Part shown: piece by piece, positions 54,968 to 63,943 of the stretch
How positions within the stretch are numbered: the stretch's first letter is position 1
How the letters are laid out: every line of letters starts with the position of its first letter
From: Gloeobacter morelensis MG652769
GTDB lineage: Bacteria > Cyanobacteriota > Cyanobacteriia > Gloeobacterales > Gloeobacteraceae
Assembly: GCF_021018745.1 (NCBI RefSeq)
Contig: NZ_CP063845.1
Location: 4,588,001-4,652,000, forward strand
Length of the DNA stretch: 64,000 nucleotides
Direction: 5' to 3'
Notes under the pieces: generated by a model
What the model was told of the DNA's origin: nothing
What the model saw: only the letters and a program-made list of their open reading frames with translations
Database searches by the model: none
Position numbers and translations under genes: made by a program

Positions 54968-55699
54968 ATGCGCATCGAAGCAAAGACCATCAAACCCAGA
55001 CACCCGTTGGTGACCCGCCTGGCCGAATTGCTGGTGAGCACCTGGGGAGAGTACCTGCAGCTGGAGCCGTATCACCTGCCGGCGGATCTGGGCTTTGTCG
55101 AAGGTCAGCTCGAAGGCGACCGGCTCACGATTGTCAATCACTGCTACCAGAGCCGCGTCTTTCGCAAACTGCACCTCGAACTTGCCACAATCGGTCCGAA
55201 TCTGGATATTTTGCACTGCGTGATGTACCCGCGCCCCCAGTTCGACCTGCCCATCTACGGCACCGACATCGTGGCGAGCACCCAGATGGTCAGTGCGGCC
55301 ATCGTCGATCTCTCGCCTGTGCGCGGCCCACTGTCTGAGAGCTACCTTACCGGCCTGGAGCCCAGCTTCGCGCGCTGCACCGATTTTGGCCAGCTGCGCA
55401 ATCTGCCTCCCTGGGGGACGATCTTCTCGCCGCGCTGTGTGTTCGCCCGTGTGGTCACCCCCACCGAGGCGGATCTGTTCATGGAGATCAGCCGCGCCTA
55501 TCTGCGCTTTCACTGCGAGCAGGCCGCCCGCGCCGAAGCGGTCGATACCGCCACCGAAGCTGAGATCCTGGCGGGCCATCGGCATTACTGCGAGCAGCAG
55601 CAACAAAACGATAAGACCCGGCGGATCCTCGCCCAGGCCTTCGACGAAGCCTGGGCCGAGCGCTACATGCGCACGGTGCTGTTCGATTTGCCGCAATAG
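54968..55699 (+). CDS. pcyA: Phycocyanobilin:ferredoxin oxidoreductase
   Basis: The start chosen is ATG 54968, with GGAG ten bases before it, giving the usual 243 residues. PcyA-specific sequence includes RHPLVTRLAELLVSTWGEYL, YHLPADLGFVEGQLEGDRLT, LELATIGPNLDILHCVMYPR, SAAIVDLSPVRGPLSESYLT, LPPWGTIFSPRCVFAR and CEQQQQNDKTRRILAQAFDE. Asp and His of the active site (IVDLSP, DILHCVM) are present. It reduces biliverdin to phycocyanobilin, the bilin of phycocyanin and of phytochromes. It is divergent from the ClpN-Uma2 gene. Confidence 0.97.
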   Translation: MRIEAKTIKPRHPLVTRLAELLVSTWGEYLQLEPYHLPADLGFVEGQLEGDRLTIVNHCYQSRVFRKLHLELATIGPNLDILHCVMYPRPQFDLPIYGTDIVASTQMVSAAIVDLSPVRGPLSESYLTGLEPSFARCTDFGQLRNLPPWGTIFSPRCVFARVVTPTEADLFMEISRAYLRFHCEQAARAEAVDTATEAEILAGHRHYCEQQQQNDKTRRILAQAFDEAWAERYMRTVLFDLPQ

Positions 55700-55808
55700 C
55701 GGGCATTTTGCCCTGCGCTTCCCTGAGACTTCACTTTTGACCGCTACCGTTCGAGGTGCTAATCTCGACGGACTGCTGGCAAACTTTCCGTTTGCGGAGG
55801 TGGTAGAC

Positions 55809-56105
55809 ATGCTTTCAAGTCAGGTGAAGACCGATTCGGAGTGCTGGGCGGTTCACCAAACGCACGACAAAGAGCTGGAGCGCCTGGGCCGCTATATCGA
55901 GGGGGAATTGTTGCAGGGGCTCAACCTCGTACAGCAAAAGGAGCAGCGGTGTCTGTCGCACTATCGCGAGTGGTGCGTGGATCAGGCGAACAACGGCAAG
56001 CGGGCGCGCTTTGTGCTTGCCCTGGACGAACTATTGGAATTGTGGCCGAAGCTCGAACACCTGAGCAGCAACCTGGCCGATATGCGCGAAGATCTGGGTT
56101 TCTAG
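55809..56105 (+). CDS. Uncharacterised helical protein, 98 residues
   Basis: ATG 55809 gives 98 residues of charged, Leu-rich sequence (HDKELERLGRYIEGELLQGL, RFVLALDELLELWPKLEHLS) ending SNLADMREDLGF, predicted all-helical. There is no signal peptide. I recognise no family. It lies 110 bp after pcyA and 36 bp before the radical SAM gene, on the same strand as both. Confidence 0.65.
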   Translation: MLSSQVKTDSECWAVHQTHDKELERLGRYIEGELLQGLNLVQQKEQRCLSHYREWCVDQANNGKRARFVLALDELLELWPKLEHLSSNLADMREDLGF

Positions 56106-56141
56106 GCAAGCCGCTTGCGGCCCTGGTGCTAGATTCGAGGA

Positions 56142-57755
56142 GTGTTTACCGACGAAATTCGCTTATTTGATCTGCCTACTGGGGGTGCCGATGCGGTTCC
56201 GGTGGTTTTTGCCTTTCCAAATACGTACGACATCGGCATCACCAGCCTCGGCTACCAGGTAGTCTGGCGGCTTCTGGCCTGCTGTCCCGGCGTGCGGGTT
56301 GCGAGACTATTTACCGACATCCACGAGCCCCTGCCGGCCCGAGCGGAACTGTTGGGCTTCTCGTTTTCGTGGGAGCTCGACTACGCTAATGTCTTAGATC
56401 TCATCGAGAAGCAGCGCCTGACGCTCTGGGCCGCCGAACGCGGCGAAGACGAGCCGCTGGTGTTTGGCGGCGGTCCAGTCTTCACCGCCAATCCGGAGCC
56501 GTTTGCGCCGTTTTTTGATTTTTTCTTGATGGGCGACGGCGAAGAATTGATTCCCGAGGTGATGGCCACCTACCAGACGGTGCGCACCGCCGGTCGGGCC
56601 GAAAAATTGCGCCGGCTCGCCCGCATTCCGGGCGTCTACGTACCCTCGCTCTACGAAGTGCGCCACCGCGACGGTGACATCACCCTTGCGCCGGTCGAAA
56701 CCGACATCCCGGCCGTTATCGAGCGGCGCGCCTTTCGGGGCGAGCAACTGTCGCACTCGGCGGTCGTCACCGAGCGCTCCGCCTGGCCGGGCATCTTTAT
56801 GGTCGAGGTGGTGCGCTCCTGCCCCGAGTTGTGCCGCTTTTGCCTGGCAAGTTATCTGACATTGCCTTTTCGGACAGCCAGCTTAGCAGGATCGCTCCTG
56901 CCCGCCATCGAGAAGGGCCTCGCCGTCACCGCCCGCCTGGGATTGTTGGGCGCTTCGGTGACCCAGCATCCCGAGTTCGAAGTGCTCATCGACTATCTGG
57001 CCCACCCCGATCGCGCCGGGGTGCACCTGAGCGTCTCCTCGGTGCGCACCAACACCCTTACGCCCAAATTCTGCCGGACCCTCGCGGCGCGCGGCAGCCA
57101 GTCGGTGACCGTCGCAGTGGAAAGCGGCTCCGAGCGCCTGCGCCGCATCGTCAACAAAAAGCTCACCAACGACGAGATCTTCGCCGCGGCCGAGACCGTC
57201 GCCGCCTCCGGCCTGCAGGGGTTCAAACTCTACGGCATGTGTGGTGTACCGGGCGAACTGGATAGCGATCTGGAGGCGACCGCCCGGATGCTCCTCGCCC
57301 TCAAACAACAAAACCCGCGCCTCAGGCTCACTTTCGGCTGCAGCACCTTTGTACCCAAGGCCCATACCCCTTTTCAGCGCTACGGCGTCGACCCCTCCGC
57401 CGAGAAAAAATTGCAAAAGCTGCAAAAGCAACTCAGGCCCCAGGGCATCGACTTTCGCCCCGAAAGCTACAACTGGTCGGTCATTCAGGCATTGGTCTCC
57501 CGCGGCGACCGGCGGGTGGCACGGGTGCTCGAACTGGCCCGCCGCCACGGCAGCACCCTGGGCAGCTTCCGCCGCGCCTTCAAAGAACTCAAAGGCTGGC
57601 TGCCGCCCCTGGAACACTACGTCCACGCCCACTGGCCCGACGCCGGAGACTTACCCTGGGCGCACCTGCGCTCGGGTCTAAGCGCAACCACCCTCGCGCG
57701 CCACACCGAGCACGCCCGCGACCAGATGGCTCCAGGCGCGACTGCCGTATCTTAG
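56142..57755 (+). CDS. B12-binding-type radical SAM protein
   Basis: This 537-residue protein starts at GTG 56142. An N-terminal Rossmann-like segment (VPVVFAFPNTYDIGITSLGY, ELLGFSFSWELDYANVLDLI, EPLVFGGGPVFTANPEPFAP, FFDFFLMGDGEELIPEVMAT) precedes the radical SAM domain with Cys227, Cys231 and Cys234 (VVRSCPELCRFCLASYLTLP), followed by SVSSVRTNTLTPKFCRTLAA and TVAVESGSERLRRIVNKKLT. The layout is that of B12-binding radical SAM enzymes. The substrate is unknown. The C-terminal 100 residues (HWPDAGDLPWAHLRSGLS) recall TIGR03960-type proteins. Confidence 0.92.
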   Translation: MFTDEIRLFDLPTGGADAVPVVFAFPNTYDIGITSLGYQVVWRLLACCPGVRVARLFTDIHEPLPARAELLGFSFSWELDYANVLDLIEKQRLTLWAAERGEDEPLVFGGGPVFTANPEPFAPFFDFFLMGDGEELIPEVMATYQTVRTAGRAEKLRRLARIPGVYVPSLYEVRHRDGDITLAPVETDIPAVIERRAFRGEQLSHSAVVTERSAWPGIFMVEVVRSCPELCRFCLASYLTLPFRTASLAGSLLPAIEKGLAVTARLGLLGASVTQHPEFEVLIDYLAHPDRAGVHLSVSSVRTNTLTPKFCRTLAARGSQSVTVAVESGSERLRRIVNKKLTNDEIFAAAETVAASGLQGFKLYGMCGVPGELDSDLEATARMLLALKQQNPRLRLTFGCSTFVPKAHTPFQRYGVDPSAEKKLQKLQKQLRPQGIDFRPESYNWSVIQALVSRGDRRVARVLELARRHGSTLGSFRRAFKELKGWLPPLEHYVHAHWPDAGDLPWAHLRSGLSATTLARHTEHARDQMAPGATAVS

Positions 57756-57794
57756 AAGGCGTACTTTGAATGTACGTTTTTAATCGGCAGTGAC

Positions 57795-58451
57795 ATGGCT
57801 TCGACAGGTAAATCTCTCAGTATCGGTCTGGCGTTCTGGCTCGGTTGCGCCACCATCATGGCTTCGCCCGCCTGGGCGCTCCCGGAACTGCCGGCGGCCG
57901 ATTTGACCGGCGGCGCCGTCTCGGCCGAAAAATTGCGCGGCAAAGTGTCGGTCGTGATTTTGGCCAACCAGGCGAGCGACCAGGAGGCCACCGACGTCAG
58001 CCGCGAGATTGTCATGGCGATGAACCCGACTCCCGAGCGCTACGCCTTTGCGCTGATTCTCGATTTGCAGAGCATCCCCGATTTTGCCCGCGGCCTGACG
58101 ATGCCCATCATCGAAAGCCGCCTGGAGCAGTCCAACCGCGACATTATCGAGCGCCTGCAAAAGAGCGGGCAGACCTTCCAGCCGCCTTTGCGCCTGGGGC
58201 TTCCCGATTGGAGCGGCGAAGCGACCCGCGCCTGGCTGCAGAGCATCCCGGACCCGGACTACGCCATCTTCCGGGAACAATCGGCGGGCCTCAGCCGCTT
58301 CAAGCGCGAAAAACTCCAGCGCGACCAGCAGCGCCTCAAAAGCCAGGTGCAGGTGTTCGTTCTCGATCCGGCCCTCAACATCAAGGCGCACTTTTCGGGA
58401 CGGCTGGCCGGGGCGCGGGCGATCGAGGCGATGCGCACCCTGGCGGGCTGA
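57795..58451 (+). CDS. Secreted protein, first of a tandem paralogous pair
   Basis: This 218-residue protein has a signal peptide (KSLSIGLAFWLGCATIMASP then AWAL). The mature part has a thioredoxin-like feel: KLRGKVSVVILANQASDQEA, YAFALILDLQSIPDFARGLT, LPDWSGEATRAWLQSIPDPD and VQVFVLDPALNIKAHFSGRL. There is no CxxC and no Cys in the mature protein. It is about 45% similar by eye to the next gene, with the same blocks in the same order. The function is unknown. It probably acts in the periplasm. Confidence 0.78.
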   Translation: MASTGKSLSIGLAFWLGCATIMASPAWALPELPAADLTGGAVSAEKLRGKVSVVILANQASDQEATDVSREIVMAMNPTPERYAFALILDLQSIPDFARGLTMPIIESRLEQSNRDIIERLQKSGQTFQPPLRLGLPDWSGEATRAWLQSIPDPDYAIFREQSAGLSRFKREKLQRDQQRLKSQVQVFVLDPALNIKAHFSGRLAGARAIEAMRTLAG

Positions 58452-58487
58452 TTCAGTACAATCGCGGTGCGGACGCGGGGTTGTACG

Positions 58488-59243
58488 GTGCAGAACAAAC
58501 ACTATGTCTGGGTAGTCCTTGGGTTCAGTGCCTGGCTGTGGTCAGGATCGCTCGCTCCGCTGTCGGCCCAGGTTCCACCTCCGCAGACGCCGCCCGAGCA
58601 GCCGCCCCCGGCGGCCCCGGTCCTCCCGGCTCCCCTGCCCGAGGCGGATTTACAGGACAACCCCGTCAGTCTGGAGCTACTGAAGGGCAAAGTCACAGCA
58701 GTAGTCCTCTCCAGCCAGGACAACGAGCAGGAAATCTCGGCAGTCAGCCGCGAACTGCTCGCGGCGCTTAACAGTGATCGCGACCGCTACGCCTTTGTTT
58801 CAATCATGGACCTGGGGGTGGTCCCCGACTTCGCCCGGGAGGTGGCTGTCGGCATCATCGAAGGGCGGCTGGAGCAGGCCGACCGGGATCTCGCCGGCCG
58901 CCTGGAACTGTCCGGCCAGAAACTGGCCCCCGGCGTCAAACTGCAATTGCCCGACTGGAACGGCGAACGTACGCTCACCTGGCTGCAGGCAAGCCCCGAT
59001 CCCGAGTACGCGGTCTTCAAAGGTAACCCGCGCAGCCGCTTCGAGCGCGAGCGCACCGAGCGCGAACAACAGCGCCTCAGAAGCTACGCCCAGGTCTTTG
59101 TCCTGGACTGGGATTTCACCCTCAAGGCCCACTTCTCGGGCCGCTCCGCCGGGGCAAAAGCCGCCGAGTTGATGCGCGCCCTCGCCCAGCAAGCGCCCAC
59201 AGCCCCCGCTCTCTCAGGGAGTGGGCGGCTCGACCGCCGCTGA
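58488..59243 (+). CDS. Secreted protein, second of the tandem paralogous pair
   Basis: The start is GTG 58488, giving 251 residues. A signal peptide (YVWVVLGFSAWLWSGSLAPL) is followed by a Pro-rich stretch (VPPPQTPPEQPPPAAPVLPA). The same domain as the preceding protein then follows: LLKGKVTAVVLSSQDNEQEI, YAFVSIMDLGVVPDFAREVA, LPDWNGERTLTWLQASPDPE and AQVFVLDWDFTLKAHFSGRS. It is also free of cysteine. The end overlaps the mazG gene by 30 bp in convergent orientation. Confidence 0.78.
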   Translation: MQNKHYVWVVLGFSAWLWSGSLAPLSAQVPPPQTPPEQPPPAAPVLPAPLPEADLQDNPVSLELLKGKVTAVVLSSQDNEQEISAVSRELLAALNSDRDRYAFVSIMDLGVVPDFAREVAVGIIEGRLEQADRDLAGRLELSGQKLAPGVKLQLPDWNGERTLTWLQASPDPEYAVFKGNPRSRFERERTEREQQRLRSYAQVFVLDWDFTLKAHFSGRSAGAKAAELMRALAQQAPTAPALSGSGRLDRR

Positions 59244-60713
59244 CGGCTGGTAAAGGCGGCGCTTCGCCGTTTGCCAGAGGGCTTCCAGTTCGTCGATCGA
59301 ATAGCCGGCCAGATCCCGATCCGCCAGTTGCTCGACCAGGGCAAAGCGCGCCAGAAAGCGGCGGTTGGTGTCTCTGAGGGCCGCCTCGGCATCGATTTTC
59401 TGCCAGCGGGCGACGTTGATGAGCGTAAAGAGCACATCCCCCAATTCTTCCGCCTGGCGCTCGCGGCTCTCACAGGCGATGGCGTGGCGCAATTCGGCCA
59501 GTTCCTCTTCGAGCTTCGCCCAGACGGCGGGGGCGTCTGGCCATTCGAAGCCGATTTTGACGACTTTTTTTGAGATCTCGGCGGCAGCGGCCAGCGCGGG
59601 CATCTGACGGGCGAGCTTTTCGAGTTTCGCGCTCAGCGTGGCGGGCGCGGGCTTTTCCTGGGCCTTGATCGCTTCCCAGTTGACGCGCACGTCTTCGGCC
59701 GTGGGCGCCTGGGCGTCGCCAAAGACGTGGGGGTGGCGACGGATGAGCTTGGAGGTGATCCCGCCCGCCACCTCGACGAGCGTAAATTCGCCACTTTCAC
59801 TGAATATTTGTGCCTGCAACACCACCTGCAACAGCAGATCGCCCAGTTCCTCGCAAATATCTGCCACGTCGTCCGATTCGATCGCGTCGACCGTCTCGTA
59901 GGCTTCCTCGATGATGTACTTGCACAGCGTGCGGGGCGTCTGCTCCAGATCCCACGGACACCCCCCCACCGGGTCGCGCAGACGGCGGATCACCTCGACC
60001 AGATCGCTCACCGCCCGGGTGAGCGCGTAGGATTCGGGGGGCAGATCGCTCAGAGCAGGCACGAACAGGCTGCTCAGGTGGTCAATTTTCACCTGCCGGT
60101 CCAATTCCACCAGCGGCAACCGGGCAACCGCTTCCTCGCCGGTACCCAGGTGGTGCAACAGCTGGACCGGATGATCTTCGGGATAGATCTCCAGCAGTTG
60201 CAGCTTCACCTCGCTGGCAACCTGCGGCGAATAGAGCTGAGCGATCAGCAGCGGCTGGCGCGGGTTGAGGGTGGTGGGCAGCTTGAGCGCGTCGAGCAGT
60301 TGCAGCCCGCCGCTCGGATCGAGGCCCAGGGCGGTTATAGCCGCATCGATGTAGCTGAGCCCCGGCACCAGCACCACCCGGTAGCGCTCGCGCCCGGCAA
60401 GCAGCGCCTGGACAGTCGCCTCGGCCACCAGCGGATGCCCCGGCACAGCGTAGACTGCGGCGCGGTGCACCGCGAGCGCCTGGAGCAGCTCCGCAACGAT
60501 GCCTTCGTACACCTGCTCGAAGCGTTCGCAGCTTTCGTAGAGGCGATCAAAGCTCTCGAAGCGCACCCCCAGATCTGCAAGCGCCGGTACCACCGGATGG
60601 ATGGCGGTGCGCAAAAAAACAGGGGCTTCCCCCCGCAGCGCCGCGAGCGCCTGGGGGGTGAGCTGGTCGGGCGAACCCGGACCGAGACCGACGATCGTGA
60701 GCACTGGCAGCAT
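59214..60713 (-). CDS. mazG: Tetrapyrrole-methylase-domain/MazG fusion
   Basis: This 499-residue protein has an N-terminal tetrapyrrole (corrin/porphyrin) methylase-like domain of about 220 residues (LTIVGLGPGSPDQLTPQALA, YAVPGHPLVAEATVQALLAG, LVPGLSYIDAAITALGLDPS). A C-terminal MazG domain follows (LRDPVGGCPWDLEQTPRTLC, IEEAYETVDAIESDDVADIC, EELGDLLLQVVLQAQIFSES, and a second half with LEEELAELRHAIACESRERQ). The same architecture is known in YabN-type proteins. MazG hydrolyses nucleoside triphosphates. Whether the methylase part is active is unknown. Confidence 0.93.
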   Translation of the reverse strand: MLPVLTIVGLGPGSPDQLTPQALAALRGEAPVFLRTAIHPVVPALADLGVRFESFDRLYESCERFEQVYEGIVAELLQALAVHRAAVYAVPGHPLVAEATVQALLAGRERYRVVLVPGLSYIDAAITALGLDPSGGLQLLDALKLPTTLNPRQPLLIAQLYSPQVASEVKLQLLEIYPEDHPVQLLHHLGTGEEAVARLPLVELDRQVKIDHLSSLFVPALSDLPPESYALTRAVSDLVEVIRRLRDPVGGCPWDLEQTPRTLCKYIIEEAYETVDAIESDDVADICEELGDLLLQVVLQAQIFSESGEFTLVEVAGGITSKLIRRHPHVFGDAQAPTAEDVRVNWEAIKAQEKPAPATLSAKLEKLARQMPALAAAAEISKKVVKIGFEWPDAPAVWAKLEEELAELRHAIACESRERQAEELGDVLFTLINVARWQKIDAEAALRDTNRRFLARFALVEQLADRDLAGYSIDELEALWQTAKRRLYQPSAAVEPPTP

Positions 60714-60739
60714 GCCAAAAGTGTAGCGCGAGCCCGAGC

Positions 60740-63379
60740 TTAGACCGCTTCGCTGACCGGGAAGCGATCGAGCAACCGCTGGGACTCGGCGCAGGTTTGC
60801 CGCACGCTGTCGGTCAAATAGGGAACGTGGGGCACCTGCCGGAGCAGATCGGCCGTGCGGCGCAATAGCCGCACCAGGTCGCCCTCATCGAGGTTGGTGC
60901 TTGCGCAGAGCGTCTGCCAATCGGCGCCTTTGGCCCACAGTTCGACCAGGCCCACCAGCCGCTCCTCCAACCAGACCGGGATGAGCACTTGCTGGCGGCG
61001 CTGCAGGCGCACCAGGTTGCGGCGGGTCTGCTGCAGGGCGCCAATCGCTTCTTCTACCTGCGCAGAAGGCGTGACCGTCGCCCAGGTATTGGGCCGCGGC
61101 GGTTCGCTCACCAGGGCGGCAGCCAGCCCCGCCATCTGCACGGCATTCAGCTTTTCGACTTCCGGATTGAGCAGGGCCAGGGCAATCCATAGTTCGTTGT
61201 CGCCGCGGATGGCGGCGGCCACCGCCCCGAGGGCGTTGGGCTTATGGTTGTCGAGAAATTCGACCTTCTCAAGGACCCGCACCAGGCGCAGAAATTCTTG
61301 CCAGTAGCGGTCGGATTCGCCGCTCAGCTGCTCGGCCAGGCGCTGGTGGCGCTTGAGCAATTTTTCGCGGTGGTGCTGGACGCGCTGGTGGGCGGAGCGG
61401 CCGGACCAGCGGTGGGCGGGATGGTTTTCCTGGGCCAGGCGCAACCGCTCGACCTCGTTTTTCTGGGCCGTCACCGCCTCCGGCGGCTCGGGCACCGGCA
61501 GCGCAGGCAAACGGCAGCTTAGATCCAGACTCTCGGGGTTCCCCGCGATGTGGCCTCCGGGGCGCAGCATCAGGTAGGTAGGAATGGACAGGCCCTCGGC
61601 CTCGTCGAAGCGCCCCGAGTGGGGTTGAAAATCGAGCACCCCCCCGACACCGGTCACCACCCAGCGGTTGTCGGCGGTGAGGCAAACGAGCATCAGCGGC
61701 GGGCCGGGCACCTTGCGCACCAGCACAGCCGTCTTGGCCACCCGGTCGAGCGGATCGAGCACCACCACCAGCGACCCGACCAGGGCGAATTTGAGCTGGC
61801 TTTCCAGCGCCTGTTCGCGCTCGCGGTCGGCCTGCTCCTTGAGGATCATCTGCAGCCGCCGCGCCTCGCGCAGTTGGCCGCGCAATTTTTCGTAGGCGGC
61901 AAGCTCCACCTCGCTCACCGGGGCGTCGCCATCCGCGAGCGCCTCCAGTTCGGCGCTCACCTCGGCATGCTCGCGGCGCACCGGCTCCAGGTGCAACGTC
62001 GCCAGATACTGCCCGAAGCTGTTGCCCACCAGACGCTGGGCCGTCTCCAGCGAGTGGCGCTCCAGCAAATTGAGCACCATACCGTAACTCGGGGTGAACT
62101 GGCTGACCAGCGGATCCGCCTGCGACAGCGCCAGGGCGGCGGCCTCCGGGGCCGATTCGAAGGGGCTTTGCAAAGTCACCACGTGGCCCACCTCATCCAT
62201 GCCGCGCCGCCCGGCCCGCCCGGCCATCTGCAAAAATTCCGACGCGTTGAGGGGCCGGTGGCCGCGGTCGGTGCGCTTGGAGAGCATCGAGATGACCGTC
62301 GTGCGCGCCGGCATGTTGATGCCGGCAGCCAGCGTCTCGGTGGCAAAGACGACCTTGATGAGCCCCTGCTGAAACAGCTCCTCGATGAGCGCTTTCCAGG
62401 CGGGCAGTACCCCGGCGTGGTGGACCGCCAGACCGTTGTAGATCTGAGAGAGCTGGTGGGTGCGCACCGCCTCGGGGTGTTCGCGCACAAAATCGTCCAC
62501 CTGCCGGGCCAGTTGCTCCTGCTCGTGTGCGTCGAGCAGGCACAGATCGCCCAGTTCTTCGAGGGCTTGGTCGCAGCCGCGGCGGCTGAAGATGAAATAG
62601 ATCGCCGGCAGCATGTCGCGGCGGGCCAGCTGAGCGATGACGTACTTGTGGCTGGGGGCATCGGCCTGCAGATTGCGCTCGCCGCGCAGGTGCTTTTTGA
62701 TGTTCTTGAAATGGGGATTGATGCGCTGGTTGCCCCGATCGAGCAGCGGGAAAAGCCCCTTGGGCGAGCAAAAGTGAATTTCCAGCGGCACCGGCCGAAA
62801 GTCCGAGTAGATAAGCCGCGTCGGGCCGTGCACGCGGGTGATCCAGTCGGTGAGCTGCCCGGCGTTGGCGATCGTCGCCGAGAGCGCCACCAGCTGGATA
62901 TTGGCGGGGCAATAGATAATCGACTCCTCCCAGACGGTGCCGCGCTGGGAGTCGTTCATGTAGTGGCACTCGTCGAGGATCACCGCCTCCACCTGCGCCA
63001 GGGTCGTGCCCATCTCGCCCAGGGGCATGCCGTAGAGCATGTTGCGGAAGATCTCGGTGGTCATCACCACCACCGGCGCGTCGCGATTGAGCGAAATGTC
63101 GCCGGTGAGCAGGCCGACTTGCTCCGGTCCGAACTGGGAGCAAAAATCGCGGAATTTCTGGTTGGACAGCGCCTTGAGGGGCGTGGTGTAGAAGACCCGT
63201 TTTTTGCGCGCAAGGGCGCGGTGGACCATATATTCGGCGATCACCGTCTTGCCCGAACCGGTAGGGGCGCAGACCACCACCGATGCGTTTTCATCCAGAG
63301 CGGCAATCGCCTCGCGCTGGAAATCGTCGAGGTCGAACGGAAATAATTGCAGTAGATCGAGTTGGGCGGAGGCGACCAC
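60740..63379 (-). CDS. Ski2/Mtr4-like DEAD-box RNA helicase
   Basis: This 879-residue protein has superfamily 2 motifs: motif I (VVCAPTGSGKTVIAEYMVHR), motif II DECH (AVILDECHYMNDSQRGTVWE), motif III SAT (LVALSATIANAGQLTDWITR), motif VI (FLQMAGRAGRRGMDEVGHVV). A C-terminal DSHCT-like region follows (VEEAIGALQQTRRNLVRLQR, LVRLLRRTADLLRQVPHVPY). It is related to eukaryotic exosome helicases, and common in cyanobacteria. Predicted role: RNA unwinding or turnover. Confidence 0.95.
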   Translation of the reverse strand: MVASAQLDLLQLFPFDLDDFQREAIAALDENASVVVCAPTGSGKTVIAEYMVHRALARKKRVFYTTPLKALSNQKFRDFCSQFGPEQVGLLTGDISLNRDAPVVVMTTEIFRNMLYGMPLGEMGTTLAQVEAVILDECHYMNDSQRGTVWEESIIYCPANIQLVALSATIANAGQLTDWITRVHGPTRLIYSDFRPVPLEIHFCSPKGLFPLLDRGNQRINPHFKNIKKHLRGERNLQADAPSHKYVIAQLARRDMLPAIYFIFSRRGCDQALEELGDLCLLDAHEQEQLARQVDDFVREHPEAVRTHQLSQIYNGLAVHHAGVLPAWKALIEELFQQGLIKVVFATETLAAGINMPARTTVISMLSKRTDRGHRPLNASEFLQMAGRAGRRGMDEVGHVVTLQSPFESAPEAAALALSQADPLVSQFTPSYGMVLNLLERHSLETAQRLVGNSFGQYLATLHLEPVRREHAEVSAELEALADGDAPVSEVELAAYEKLRGQLREARRLQMILKEQADREREQALESQLKFALVGSLVVVLDPLDRVAKTAVLVRKVPGPPLMLVCLTADNRWVVTGVGGVLDFQPHSGRFDEAEGLSIPTYLMLRPGGHIAGNPESLDLSCRLPALPVPEPPEAVTAQKNEVERLRLAQENHPAHRWSGRSAHQRVQHHREKLLKRHQRLAEQLSGESDRYWQEFLRLVRVLEKVEFLDNHKPNALGAVAAAIRGDNELWIALALLNPEVEKLNAVQMAGLAAALVSEPPRPNTWATVTPSAQVEEAIGALQQTRRNLVRLQRRQQVLIPVWLEERLVGLVELWAKGADWQTLCASTNLDEGDLVRLLRRTADLLRQVPHVPYLTDSVRQTCAESQRLLDRFPVSEAV

Positions 63380-63486
63380 AGGTGCCTGTTCCGGTTTGTG
63401 CGTTTTTCCTAGCCTAACCCGAAAGCCCCGCTTGCGTGCACGGAGGGGCAGCGTTCAGGACCGTTGGATTGACCGCACCAGTCGCG

Positions 63487-63795
63487 CTAGCGGCCTCTGG
63501 AGGCACGGCGGATGCCTTCTTGATAGCCCTGATCGTAGGCGGAGGAGTTGCGCGGGTTGTCGTAGCGCAGGTGTTTGATGCCGTCGTTGACCCCCCGGCC
63601 GTACTCGGCTTCCGGCGGATAGTAGCCGCCGCGGGTCTGGTTGTTGGCGCGGATGGTGTTGACGGCGGTGACCCCTGCGCCAATCCCGATCACCTCGCCC
63701 CAGGTGAGGGCCAGGGTCGATACGGGCAACAGCGCACCGAGGACGACCGGGAGCAGCAGACCAATGGCGAAACTTGTAGCCGGTTTGCACTGCAT
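63487..63795 (-). CDS. Small secreted protein
   Basis: The start chosen is ATG 63795 (MQCKPATSFAIGLLLPVVLG), giving 102 residues; an in-frame start six codons upstream exists. A signal peptide is followed by LALTWGEVIGIGAGVTAVNT and a polar Tyr/Arg/Asn-rich end (YYPPEAEYGRGVNDGIKHLR, AYDQGYQEGIRRASRGR). The hydrophobic Gly segment may be a second membrane helix. I do not recognise the family. Confidence 0.65.
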   Translation of the reverse strand: MQCKPATSFAIGLLLPVVLGALLPVSTLALTWGEVIGIGAGVTAVNTIRANNQTRGGYYPPEAEYGRGVNDGIKHLRYDNPRNSSAYDQGYQEGIRRASRGR

Positions 63796-63943
63796 CGCAA
63801 CAGATTTCTCCAAACCACCGGACGGTCGGGGCCGGTATGAGATTATTTTTGCACCCTGTCGGTCGATTGGGACGAAAGTTTGCGGCGGCAGATGGGCGGG
63901 ATAATCTTGTGCTCATACACGATGGCTGGAGAGCTGGTGCACG

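Noticed and set aside
61550-63346. 598-codon plus-strand frame opposite the helicase
   Set aside because: The helicase motifs are on the minus strand. The plus frame is His/Gln/Arg-rich, as expected of an antisense shadow.
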